Shown here in pieces: positions 1 through 6,944 of a stretch of 17,647 bases of DNA. Position 1 is the stretch's first letter. Every line of letters begins with the position of its first letter. The position numbers and the translations under genes are program-made. Origin of the DNA: Actinomycetes bacterium (GTDB lineage Bacteria; Actinomycetota; Coriobacteriia; Coriobacteriales; JAEZXW01); the NCBI GenBank assembly GCA_023419515.1, contig JAEZXW010000011.1, positions 1 to 17,647 on the forward strand. Reading direction: 5' to 3'. The notes below the pieces were generated by a model that was not told the DNA's origin, made no database searches, and saw nothing but the letters and a program-made list of their open reading frames with translations.

Positions 1-1
1 G

Positions 2-403
2 GCATACGAGATCTTGCGCGCACAGGGGTTGCCAGAGGCGGGCTGTGTCTTGCATTGCTTTACTCTCGACAGTATTGAGTTGATGCGATTTGCTGAGCTC
101 GGATGCGTGTTTAGCATCGGTGGAGCAGTGACTTTTAATAAGCTTGAAGAGCTTCGCTCGGCGGTCGCGACTGCGCCGCGTGGCAAAGCGCATTGCATCA
201 TGACTGAGACCGATGCTCCTTACATGGCACCCAAGCCACTGCGCGGTACCCAGTGTGAGCCAGCAATGATTGCCTTTACCGGCGCTCAAATGGCAACATG
301 CATGGCTGATGCTGGTGAGGGCAAGGTGTTCTTGCAGGATGCCTATAATTTAGCATTGCGTATTTTTGATACGCCGAGGGTGAGCGGTAATCGTGAGCTG
401 TGA
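2..403 (+). CDS. tatD: TatD family metal-dependent deoxyribonuclease, C-terminal part (5' truncated by window edge)
   Basis: The frame is open from base 2 with no start in view, so this is the last ~133 codons of a longer gene; TatD proteins are usually about 260 residues. The visible part carries the family's late motifs: GCVLHCFT (the metal-ligand His of the H-C-F-S/T block), a glycine turn FSIGGAV, then TETDAPYMAP followed by RG and EP, matching the TETD-PYL-P...RG..NEP signature with the conserved catalytic Asp. The family is a TIM-barrel nuclease acting on DNA 3' ends and involved in DNA repair or fragmentation. Its stop overlaps the GTG start of ksgA by 11 bp, so the two are translationally coupled. 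In many Firmicutes rnmV (5S rRNA maturase) lies between these genes; here it does not. Confidence 0.93.
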   Translation, partial: AYEILRAQGLPEAGCVLHCFTLDSIELMRFAELGCVFSIGGAVTFNKLEELRSAVATAPRGKAHCIMTETDAPYMAPKPLRGTQCEPAMIAFTGAQMATCMADAGEGKVFLQDAYNLALRIFDTPRVSGNREL

Positions 404-1337
404 GACCGCTGGGCGCCAGAGCTTCTCGCCCCTGGCAAGTCCGCGTGCTACGCGTGACGCCCTCGATTGCTACGGGCTAGCTCCCAAATATCGATATGGC
501 CAAAACTTCCTCATCAACGACGGCGTGGTTGGCCGTATCTTAGAGTTTGCTGAGCTTACGCCCGCCGATCGGGTTCTCGAAATTGGTCCAGGTATCGGGA
601 CGCTGACTTCGGCATTATTGCGCCAAGCGGGTCACGTGACCGTACTCGAAATGGACAGCGATCTTGTTGGTATCTTGCCCGAGATCCTCGGTGGTGTTGT
701 CCCGCTCGATCAAGAGAATCTTGCGAAAAGGTTTTGCGTTGTCCATGGAGATGCGGTTGACCTCGTCAAGCAAGGCGGTGAGCATCTCAACCTAGCGCAG
801 CACGTGAGCTTTGGTGCGCTATCACCCGAACCGCCTACCAAGCTCGTTGCAAACCTGCCGTATGCGGTGGCAGCCACGGTTGTCCTCGACATTCTGCAGA
901 TGCTGCCGAGCATTGAGCGCATCGTGGTTATGGTTCAGGCAGAGGTTGCCGATCGCATGACGGCGAGTGTCGGCACCAAAACGTACGGGGCATACACGGC
1001 AAAAATGCAGCTCTTTACTCGCTTTATTGATCGTTTTAACGTCAAGCCGCAAAACTTTTTACCCGCACCGCGAGTGAATTCTGCCGTGGTGTGTTTTGAC
1101 CGCAATCAAACACCTGCAACCTCAGAATTTCTCAGCTTTACCTGCCAAGTCATTGATGCCGCTTTTGCTCAGCGCAGAAAAACTCTGCGTAACTCAATGA
1201 GCTCTCAAGGTTGGGAGAAGCAGCGTATCGACGAGGCATGCGAGGCAATCGGTATCGATCCATACCTGCGTGGTGAGGCATTGACCGTTGAGGATTATCA
1301 AGAGCTCGCTCGTGAGCTTTTACTCACACGCAATTAA
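393..1337 (+). CDS. ksgA: 16S rRNA (adenine1518-N6/adenine1519-N6)-dimethyltransferase
   Basis: KsgA (RsmA) dimethylates two adjacent adenines in the 3'-terminal helix of 16S rRNA, using SAM, late in 30S assembly. At 314 residues it is longer than the ~270 typical of the family. The extra length is an N-terminal ~20 residues plus a loop around residues 122-148. Seen in order: YGQNFL (35-40), the SAM motif LEIGPGIGTLT (62-72), the acidic LEMD (85-88), the catalytic NLPY (154-157), FLPAPRVNSAVV (222-233) and a terminal RRKTLRN segment. The GTG at 393 is the only usable start because an in-frame TGA lies at 381-383; a GAGGG sits 12 bp upstream. It is coupled to tatD by overlap. About 146 bp separate it from the next gene. 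Confidence 0.97.
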   Translation: MSCETAGRQSFSPLASPRATRDALDCYGLAPKYRYGQNFLINDGVVGRILEFAELTPADRVLEIGPGIGTLTSALLRQAGHVTVLEMDSDLVGILPEILGGVVPLDQENLAKRFCVVHGDAVDLVKQGGEHLNLAQHVSFGALSPEPPTKLVANLPYAVAATVVLDILQMLPSIERIVVMVQAEVADRMTASVGTKTYGAYTAKMQLFTRFIDRFNVKPQNFLPAPRVNSAVVCFDRNQTPATSEFLSFTCQVIDAAFAQRRKTLRNSMSSQGWEKQRIDEACEAIGIDPYLRGEALTVEDYQELARELLLTRN

Positions 1338-1483
1338 TCATGTCTATATATCCCACACCCTTTTTGACCTCGTAATATATTGCTCACCACAAAAAGAACA
1401 AGTTTACATCGTATTATTAGCGGTTGCTGAGAGATTGGTTACAGCTCACTTACGTGAATGCGTGCATAGATTGGGAGAAGTCA

Positions 1484-1786
1484 GTGGAACAGCTTGAGAC
1501 CGGTGCTCCGCTAAATCGAGTCGTTGAGATCCAGGAGACGTTGCAGGCGCGTGCCGGCAGCAAGATTCACATGCGTGCCAACATGGGCCGTTCGCGCATC
1601 ATTGAGCGCGATGGCACCCTGATTGGCGCTCATCCTTCACTTTTTGTGATCGAGACCATTGAAAAGCGCGGTCGCACGGCTCGTCAGAGCTATCAGTATG
1701 CTGATATCCTGACCGGTATGGTTGAGCTTTTTGATCCTGAGACGGGTGAGTCTTGGTTCCCTGATTGCGCGCGCGATCAGGAGTAG
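1484..1786 (+). CDS. veg: Veg family (DUF1021) protein
   Basis: This ~100-residue protein matches the Veg/DUF1021 pattern: a short N-terminal helix, then G-S-K-I-H-M-R-A-N-M-G-R, an IERDGTL segment, HPSLFVIE, and SYQYADILTGMVEL. In Bacillus subtilis Veg is a small, highly expressed cytosolic protein reported to stimulate biofilm matrix genes by inhibiting SinR; that role is unlikely to carry over unchanged. The C-terminal tail (FDPETGESWFPD) has no counterpart I recognise. I chose GTG 1484 because GGGAGAAG (1473-1480) lies just upstream and the similarity begins shortly after; a TTG at 1424 in the same frame would add 20 residues but lacks such a site. The stop is 6 bp before ispE, so the two genes are probably cotranscribed. 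Its place between ksgA and ispE is the same as in Bacillus. Confidence 0.87.
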   Translation: MEQLETGAPLNRVVEIQETLQARAGSKIHMRANMGRSRIIERDGTLIGAHPSLFVIETIEKRGRTARQSYQYADILTGMVELFDPETGESWFPDCARDQE

Positions 1787-1792
1787 GCTGAC

Positions 1793-2800
1793 GTGATCAC
1801 CACGGATCTGGTTCGAGCATCCGCAAAAATCAATCTCTACCTCGGTATTCACCATGATCTTGATGCCAACGGCTATCACTTTGCCGATTCGGTCATGGCA
1901 CCGCTTGCGCTCGCCGATGAGATCACTATTCACTGTATGCCGCTGAATCACGTTTCAGACTCTGCGCCATCGCTCACCACGCAGTTTGCGATGTTGTCAT
2001 CGGGTGATCCCGCAACACTCTTTGAGCTTCCCTCAGAACACAACCTTGTTACGCGGGCACTTCGTGCGCTTGCGCAGGAGTTTGATGAGGTCGCTGATTT
2101 TTTGAGCAGTCATGCCATCATGATTACGATTAATAAGCGTATTCCCTCAGGTGCTGGCTTAGGGGGAGGCTCCAGTGATGCTGGTGCTGTCATGCTGTGG
2201 ATGAGTGAGCGGTTCGATCTGGATCCATGTGATGAGCGTTTTCAGGCAATTGCTGCGCGCCTCGGTGCTGATGTGCCGTTCTTCTTGCAGCAAAATCCAG
2301 CATACCTCGATCATTACGGTGAGCGCCTACAGCAGCGTCTTTGTCCCATCGAGGGTGAGCTTGTGCTTATTAAGCCCCAGACGGGCGTTTCGACGGTTGA
2401 GGCATATCGCGTCTTTGACGATCTCAAAACCCCGCTGCCAACCACTTTGCTCAGTCTGCTTGATCTCCTTAGTTTTGATGAGATCGAGAGCAGCGATGGG
2501 CGCGCTAACAGCCTGCATGTTCAAGAGCCACTTGCTGCTCTAGCACTTGAGCCCTATCTTGCCAACAATCTCACACAGGCAGCTCGCCGCATCAATCCTG
2601 ATATCGATCGAGCTCTCGATCTTTTTACCCAAGTAGGATTGACTGGCCACGTGACCGGATCAGGTTCATGCACTTTTGCTATCCTGCCACCTGAAGCCGA
2701 TGTCATAAATGTCGATGCTCTCATCAAGATGGCTCGGGACATGGGCTTTTTTGCTGAAAAGACCGCATTTTTCCCACAGGCTCATAATTCCTCAGCGTAA
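1793..2800 (+). CDS. ispE: 4-diphosphocytidyl-2-C-methyl-D-erythritol kinase
   Basis: IspE phosphorylates CDP-methylerythritol with ATP, the fourth step of the non-mevalonate (MEP) isoprenoid route. It is a GHMP kinase. Visible: ASAKINLYLG (9-18) with the substrate-binding Lys12, NGYH (26-29), the ATP loop IPSGAGLGGGSSDAG (117-131), RLGADVPFF with the likely catalytic Asp160, and the C-terminal GHMP motif GHVTGSGSCTF (285-295). At 335 residues it exceeds the usual 280-310, mostly through loops around residues 50-80 and 215-245. The GTG start follows AGGAG (1779-1783) that overlaps the end of veg. The gene implies that this organism makes isoprenoids by the MEP pathway. Confidence 0.96.
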   Translation: MITTDLVRASAKINLYLGIHHDLDANGYHFADSVMAPLALADEITIHCMPLNHVSDSAPSLTTQFAMLSSGDPATLFELPSEHNLVTRALRALAQEFDEVADFLSSHAIMITINKRIPSGAGLGGGSSDAGAVMLWMSERFDLDPCDERFQAIAARLGADVPFFLQQNPAYLDHYGERLQQRLCPIEGELVLIKPQTGVSTVEAYRVFDDLKTPLPTTLLSLLDLLSFDEIESSDGRANSLHVQEPLAALALEPYLANNLTQAARRINPDIDRALDLFTQVGLTGHVTGSGSCTFAILPPEADVINVDALIKMARDMGFFAEKTAFFPQAHNSSA

Positions 2801-2866
2801 TACTCCTGAGTACATTGTTCCAGTTGTGGAGAGATCAACATCAGCGCTGATCATCCGCCCGCTCGT

Positions 2867-2895
2867 TTGCAATTTTGTACGTAAATTTTTATACT
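2867..2895 (+). promoter_or_regulatory. Likely sigma-70-type promoter of tRNA-Gln
   Basis: A -35 box TTGCAA (2867-2872) and a -10 box TATACT (2890-2895) are separated by 17 bp. Initiation would fall about 9 bp before the mature tRNA 5' end. The run of A/T around the -10 box stands out from the surrounding DNA. This assumes a standard housekeeping sigma consensus. Confidence 0.6.
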
Positions 2896-2910
2896 CTTGT
2901 ATCTGCACGC

Positions 2911-2984
2911 TGGGATATCGTCCAATGGCAGGACTCGGGTTTTTGGTGCCCGCTATCTAGGTTCGAATCCTAGTATCCCAGCCA
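2911..2984 (+). tRNA. tRNA-Gln (anticodon UUG)
   Basis: A full cloverleaf can be drawn by hand. The acceptor is TGGGATA (2911-2917) with TATCCCA (2974-2980), the D stem GTCC/GGAC (2920-2934), and the anticodon stem CGGGT/GCCCG (2936-2952) with loop TTTTGGT. That places anticodon TTG at 2943-2945, which reads CAA. The T arm is CTAGG-TTCGAAT-CCTAG (2957-2973). The discriminator is G2981 and CCA is encoded at 2982-2984. The opening TGGGATATCG resembles the E. coli tRNA-Gln start. It sits alone between ispE and glmU with its own promoter and terminator. Confidence 0.96.
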
Positions 2985-2995
2985 GTCTTTTCTTC

Positions 2996-3015
2996 GGCGC
3001 AAAAGCGCCTTTTTT
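2996..3015 (+). terminator. Intrinsic terminator after tRNA-Gln
   Basis: The stem GGCGC (2996-3000) and GCGCC (3005-3009) closes an AAAA loop and is followed directly by six T residues (3010-3015). It begins 11 bp after the encoded CCA, so it ends the tRNA transcript and any read-through from ispE. Confidence 0.87.
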
Positions 3016-3036
3016 ATTGCCCTTTTTCGATGATTG

Positions 3037-3064
3037 TTTTCATGTCCGTATCATGCGGTATCCT
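3037..3064 (+). promoter_or_regulatory. Weak candidate promoter for glmU
   Basis: TTTTCA (3037-3042) and TATCCT (3059-3064) are 16 bp apart and each matches 4 of 6 consensus positions. They lie after the tRNA terminator and would give a leader of about 145 nt before glmU. That leader contains a hairpin GTGGC-GCAC-GCCAC at 3109-3122. This is the best match in the region but a weak one. Confidence 0.3.
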
Positions 3065-3215
3065 AGCGAACATAAGGCCAATACGTTCGATGCATATTGA
3101 TGTTACCGGTGGCGCACGCCACGATGTACAACAAGGTATGAGAGCGCTTGTGCGCATGTGCCACAACATGCATACCGATAGAGAAACACGATTGACACAA
3201 TACGAAGGGCACCGT

Positions 3216-4712
3216 ATGTCTCAGATTCACGCCATTATTCTCGCAGCTGGCGAGGGCACTCGCATGAAGTCAAAGACCCCTAAGGTCTTGCACAAGATCC
3301 TCGGCAGATCGCTTGCCGCGTGGGTGTTCGATGCCTGCGTGCAAGCCAAGGCAAGCTCCGTGCTCTATGTGGTGGGAAATCAGGCAGAACTCGTGCAAGA
3401 AGAACTGACGCGCGAGTCAAGCGCGATTGCTGCCTACCATGAGCATGCTGCCGCCTGTGCTCAGACAAACCATCACAGCGCCGCCCATCCTGGTGCTGAT
3501 TGCCAGTGTGGCACTTGCAATTTTGACTTTGTCGTTCAGCATGAGCGCAAGGGCACCGGTCACGCCATTCAGATCGCCCAGGATCACCTCAAGTCCTTAA
3601 GCGATGGCGAGCAAAACTCCCGCGTTATCGTGCTTTCTGGTGACTCGCCGCTCATCACGCCGCAGACTATCCAAGCAGTCATGCAGGCACAAGAGCAAGA
3701 GTCGGCTGCCGCCGTGGTGCTCACGATGGAGCTTGCAAATCCCACTGGGTATGGCCGTGTGATCTGCAATGAGCAGGGTGCGGTTGAGCGCATTGTTGAG
3801 GAGAAGGATGCAAACCCTGCCGAGCGTGCGGTGACCCAGTGCAACTCAGGTATCTATTGTTTTGACACGCAAGCACTGCTTGGTGTGATTAACAATCTGA
3901 GTAACGACAATGCTCAAGGCGAGTATTACCTCACCGATGTGATCGAGCTACTAAAGCAGCAGGGCTGCACCGTGGTTGCCCACCAGGTTGACGATGCTCG
4001 CGAGGCATTTGGTGTGAATTCGCGCGTCCAGCTTGCTGAGGCAAGCGTTATCTTACGCGATCGCATTAACGAGTATTGGATGACCCAGGGCGTGACTTTC
4101 ACCGACCCGACGCAAGCCTGGATTGGCCCTGAGGTTGAGCTTGCCTCCGATATCGAGGTGCTTCCGCAAACCTTCCTGCTCGGTGCTACCCGCGTGGGCA
4201 GTGATTGTATTCTCGGCCCCAACACTCGCCTTATCGACTGCACGGTTGGCGAGGCGTGCGTGCTCGAGGATGTCATCGCCAAAGAAGCAACGATCCACGA
4301 TCGTGTGACAGCTGGCCCTCGTGCCTATCTGCGTCCCAAGACGGTGCTCTGCGATGATGCGCGCGTCGGCACGCACGTTGAGATTAAAGCATCGACGGTC
4401 GGCAAGGGCAGCAAGGTGCCGCATCTTACGTACCTCGGTGATGCAATCCTTGGCGAGCGCGTCAATATCGGTGCGGGTACTATTACCTGTAACTATGATG
4501 GCGTGACCAAGCACAAGACCTTTATCGATGACGACGCGTTTATCGGCAGCGATACCATGCTTGTGGCACCGTTGACCGTCGGCAAGCATGCGCTCACTGG
4601 AGCGGGTTCGTGCATCACGAAAGATGTCCCCGACAACGCTTTGGCGCTTGAGCGGGCAAAGCCTGCACTCATCGAGGATTATGCCTTGCGAAAAGCTCAG
4701 AAAGATAAATAA
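3216..4712 (+). CDS. glmU: Bifunctional N-acetylglucosamine-1-phosphate uridylyltransferase / glucosamine-1-phosphate acetyltransferase
   Basis: GlmU acetylates GlcN-1-P and then couples it to UTP to give UDP-GlcNAc for peptidoglycan. The N-terminal pyrophosphorylase domain shows LAAGEGTRMKSKTPKVLHKI (9-28), QHERKGTGHA (108-117), GDSP (142-145, where GDVP is usual) and NSGIYCFD (210-217). The C-terminal left-handed beta-helix shows hexapeptide turns, HLTYLGDA (403-410; catalytic His403), GAGTITCNYDG (419-429) and AFIGSD (441-446). The common GPFARLRP is GPRAYLRP here. Length is 498 versus ~456 in E. coli, largely because of a Cys/His-rich insertion at residues ~69-102. ATG 3216 is preceded by GAAGGG (3204-3209) with 6 bp spacing and starts exactly where homology starts; the frame stays open upstream to 3030. 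Confidence 0.97.
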   Translation: MSQIHAIILAAGEGTRMKSKTPKVLHKILGRSLAAWVFDACVQAKASSVLYVVGNQAELVQEELTRESSAIAAYHEHAAACAQTNHHSAAHPGADCQCGTCNFDFVVQHERKGTGHAIQIAQDHLKSLSDGEQNSRVIVLSGDSPLITPQTIQAVMQAQEQESAAAVVLTMELANPTGYGRVICNEQGAVERIVEEKDANPAERAVTQCNSGIYCFDTQALLGVINNLSNDNAQGEYYLTDVIELLKQQGCTVVAHQVDDAREAFGVNSRVQLAEASVILRDRINEYWMTQGVTFTDPTQAWIGPEVELASDIEVLPQTFLLGATRVGSDCILGPNTRLIDCTVGEACVLEDVIAKEATIHDRVTAGPRAYLRPKTVLCDDARVGTHVEIKASTVGKGSKVPHLTYLGDAILGERVNIGAGTITCNYDGVTKHKTFIDDDAFIGSDTMLVAPLTVGKHALTGAGSCITKDVPDNALALERAKPALIEDYALRKAQKDK

Positions 4713-4785
4713 CGTCGGCAAGATCAGGATTAAAAACCATTACTCTATAAAGTGGTCGTGCAACGCAAGAGAAAGCGGGAGAACC

Positions 4786-5754
4786 TTGTCTGTCGTAGAA
4801 AAGAAAATGCTGCTTTTTAGTGGTACCAGCTGTGTCGATTTTGCTACAGAGGTCGCTGAAATTCTGAATACACGATTGGGTGATTTGTCTCTCGAACAAT
4901 TTGCGAACGGTGAGATTTATGCGCGCTACAACGAGAGCGTTCGTGGTGCCGATGTCTTTTTGCTGCAGAGTGTTTCTGGTGATGTGAACCGTGCGCTCAT
5001 GGAGCTCTTGATCATGACCGATGCTGCTAAGCGTGCAAGTGCTCGTACGGTTACCGCGGTGATCACGCACTACGCTTATGCTCGTCAGGATAAAAAATCA
5101 GCGAGCCGCGAGCCTATCACGGCAAAGCTGGTTGCTAATCTCTACGAGGTTGCAGGTGTTGACCGTATCATCACCATGGATTTGCATCAAGGCCAGATTC
5201 AGGGCTTCTTTGACATTCCGGTCAACCACCTCACCGCTTTGCCGCTCTTTGCTGATCACTTTAAGCACAAGGGTTTTGACAAGGATAACCTCGTTGTTGT
5301 GTCGCCCGATGTTGGCCGTGCAAAGGCAGCAAAGAAACTTTCTGATTTGCTCGAGTGCGATCTTTCGATCATGCATAAGGGTAGGCCAAAGCATAATGTC
5401 GCTGAGATCACGAGTGTCATCGGTAATGTTGAGGGCAAGACCTGTATTATCAACGACGATATGATCGATACTGCAGGCACCATTGTTGCTGGTGCTCGTG
5501 CCCTCAAAGAGATGGGTGCTGGCGATATTTACCTCAGTGCTACCCATGGCATTCTCTCAGGCCCTGCTTGCGAGCGTCTTGAGAGCGCTCCTATCAAAGA
5601 ACTCATCGTCACCAACTGCGTGCCCGTCTCGCAAGAAAAATGTGGTACCAAGATCAAGGTGATCAGCGTGGCGCCGCTTTTTGCTAAGGCGATTATGAAT
5701 GTTTATCAGGAGCTTTCGGTTTCTGAGCTCTTTGATCCGGATTTTCAGCTGTAG
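4786..5754 (+). CDS. prs: Ribose-phosphate pyrophosphokinase (PRPP synthase)
   Basis: Prs transfers pyrophosphate from ATP to ribose-5-phosphate, giving PRPP for purine, pyrimidine, His, Trp and NAD synthesis. The chosen product is 322 residues, normal for the family. Seen: FANGEIYARYNESVRG (39-54), the flexible-loop region YARQDKKSASREP (98-110), the metal-binding MDLHQGQIQGFF (131-142), VVSPDVGRAKAA (171-182; class I enzymes usually have a DAGG here) and the PRPP loop DDMIDTAGT (224-232). The TTG start at 4786 has GGGAG (4777-4781) in front; an ATG at 4807 would still keep the whole fold but has a poorer site. It follows glmU by 73 bp, as in Bacillus and Mycobacterium. Confidence 0.95.
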   Translation: MSVVEKKMLLFSGTSCVDFATEVAEILNTRLGDLSLEQFANGEIYARYNESVRGADVFLLQSVSGDVNRALMELLIMTDAAKRASARTVTAVITHYAYARQDKKSASREPITAKLVANLYEVAGVDRIITMDLHQGQIQGFFDIPVNHLTALPLFADHFKHKGFDKDNLVVVSPDVGRAKAAKKLSDLLECDLSIMHKGRPKHNVAEITSVIGNVEGKTCIINDDMIDTAGTIVAGARALKEMGAGDIYLSATHGILSGPACERLESAPIKELIVTNCVPVSQEKCGTKIKVISVAPLFAKAIMNVYQELSVSELFDPDFQL

Positions 5755-5794
5755 GACGTACGCTGGAGCACATGAGGCACATCAGAACGCTGAT

Positions 5795-6373
5795 ATGAGT
5801 GATATTAAGATAATTTGTGGCCTGGGCAATCCAGGTGAAGAATATGAGCACACGCGCCACAACTGTGGCTTTATGGTCGTGCATGAGCTCTATCGTCGCG
5901 CGAGTTTTACGCAATACTGGCAGCGCGATAAGTCCGGCGCGATGATTGCCTCAGGTGAGCTTGAGGGCAAGCAGATTTTGTTTGCTATGCCCTTTGAGTT
6001 CATGAACACGAGTGGCAATGCGCTTTCAAAACTTTGCAAGGCTCGTAATGTCTTGCCTGATGAGGTGCTCGTTGTCCATGATGAGCTCGATATTCCTTGC
6101 GGAGACGTGCGCCTGAAAGTAGGCGGCGGTCACGCGGGTCACAATGGGTTGCGCTCGATTATCGATCGGTTGGGTACCAAGGATTTTTATCGCTTACGCA
6201 TTGGTATTGGCAGGCCACCAGGGCGGATGCCAGTTGCAAACTTTGTACTTGCTCGGCCACGCGGCGAGGAGGCTGAGCTGATCGAAGAGGCAGTGATGAA
6301 GGGTGCCGATGCTGCAATGCTTGCGCTTAAGCTCGGCATGGTACGCGCCCGCGATGAGGTGAATCGGGGCTAG
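5795..6373 (+). CDS. pth: Peptidyl-tRNA hydrolase
   Basis: Pth frees tRNAs from prematurely released peptidyl-tRNA and is essential in most bacteria. This 192-residue protein has all the bacterial Pth landmarks: GLGNPGEEYEHTRHN with Asn12 and catalytic His22, EFMNTSG with Asn71, VVHDELDIPCG with Asp96, GGGHAGHNGLRS with His116 and Asn117, and RIGIGRP followed by VANFVLARP. ATG 5795 places the strand-one motif at the normal distance; no strong Shine-Dalgarno site is seen, only a GAGG about 17 bp upstream. It follows prs by 40 bp and ends the plus-strand housekeeping block. In many genomes mfd comes next, but here the following gene is on the other strand. Confidence 0.96.
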   Translation: MSDIKIICGLGNPGEEYEHTRHNCGFMVVHELYRRASFTQYWQRDKSGAMIASGELEGKQILFAMPFEFMNTSGNALSKLCKARNVLPDEVLVVHDELDIPCGDVRLKVGGGHAGHNGLRSIIDRLGTKDFYRLRIGIGRPPGRMPVANFVLARPRGEEAELIEEAVMKGADAAMLALKLGMVRARDEVNRG

Positions 6374-6414
6374 CCGAAGCTGCAGGGAGCCGTCGCGGTT
6401 TTCCGCCGTCACCC

Positions 6415-6828
6415 TTACTCGTCGAACTCAGGCGCAATTAAAGTTACGAGCGGCTCAATCGTGCCGTCGGGGCAGACCGCTAGCGTGTAGCCCGATGCTT
6501 TCTTGTGCTCCTTATCATCGGGGAGTACCTGGGTTTCTCGGGCAAACCCACCGCTCCCGCAGCGGGCTGGCGAGCTTACCTGGCAGAGCAGGGGTTCGTT
6601 GGCTTTGAGCTCTTTGGTAATCTCAACCAAAGACTCCAGATAAAAGAAGGCAGCATCTCCAAAAATATTGCTCTCGCGGCCTTGCTTGGCGAGGTACGCT
6701 TTAATGCTCTCGAGCGCTTTGGTTTTATCGGCGGCCTCAAGTGCTACGGTTGCAAACCCCGGCTTGCCTTTTTTCTCGCCGTGATAAAACCCACGAACAT
6801 CAAAACTGATATGAGCGATGTAGAGCAT
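6415..6828 (-). CDS. Uncharacterised 137-residue protein
   Basis: I do not recognise this protein. It begins MLYIAHISFDVRGFYHGEKK and continues with a Lys/Glu-rich helical region (residues ~32-50), an FGDAAFFYLESLVEI segment, a small CGSGGF turn, and an acidic tail ending PEFDE. There is no signal peptide or membrane segment, so it is probably soluble and cytosolic; the N terminus alternates hydrophobic residues like a beta strand. ATG 6828 has a GAGG at proper spacing; an in-frame TTG at 6840 would overlap that site, so I reject it. Evidence that it is real: a good ribosome site, a full-length frame, protein-like composition, and convergence with pth 41 bp away with no better gene. It follows ecfT by 116 bp. 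Three degenerate 15-bp repeats lead into its start. Confidence 0.72.
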   Translation of the reverse strand: MLYIAHISFDVRGFYHGEKKGKPGFATVALEAADKTKALESIKAYLAKQGRESNIFGDAAFFYLESLVEITKELKANEPLLCQVSSPARCGSGGFARETQVLPDDKEHKKASGYTLAVCPDGTIEPLVTLIAPEFDE

Positions 6829-6884
6829 AGACGACCTCAAAACAGACGACCCTAACAGCTGATCTTAAAAGACTACCTCAAAAC
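6829..6884 (-). repeat. Three degenerate 15-bp repeats at the ribosome-binding region of the unknown gene
   Basis: Read on the coding (minus) strand the units are GTTTTGAGGTAGTCT (6884-6870), CTGTTAGGGTCGTCT (6858-6844) and GTTTTGAGGTCGTCT (6843-6829). Units 1 and 3 differ at one base of 15; units 2 and 3 are directly adjacent. Unit 3 contains the GAGG that appears to be the Shine-Dalgarno site and ends directly before the ATG. Each unit holds a GAGGT or TAGGGT core. Confidence 0.75.
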
Positions 6885-6944
6885 GCGCGCAAGTAATGCA
6901 CGTGAACAGCACGCGGCATCGTGAGCAGACTTTCGCTCAGCTCA

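Noticed and set aside
1338..1483. Promoter for veg in the ksgA-veg gap
   Set aside because: TTGCTC at 1380 and TTTACA at 1403 are 17 bp apart, but the -10 match is only 3 of 6; other pairs have wrong spacing.
2911..3020. tRNA-Gln as an integration site for a mobile element
   Set aside because: No integrase, no repeated copy of the tRNA 3' end nearby, and both flanks are housekeeping genes.
4053..4721. Long open frame on the minus strand antisense to glmU (about 220 codons)
   Set aside because: It lies fully inside glmU, has no ribosome site or recognisable domain, and mirrors the codon pattern of the real gene.
6393..6408. GCGG-TTTT-CCGC as a bidirectional terminator between pth and the unknown gene
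   Set aside because: The stem is only 4 bp and no T run follows on either strand.
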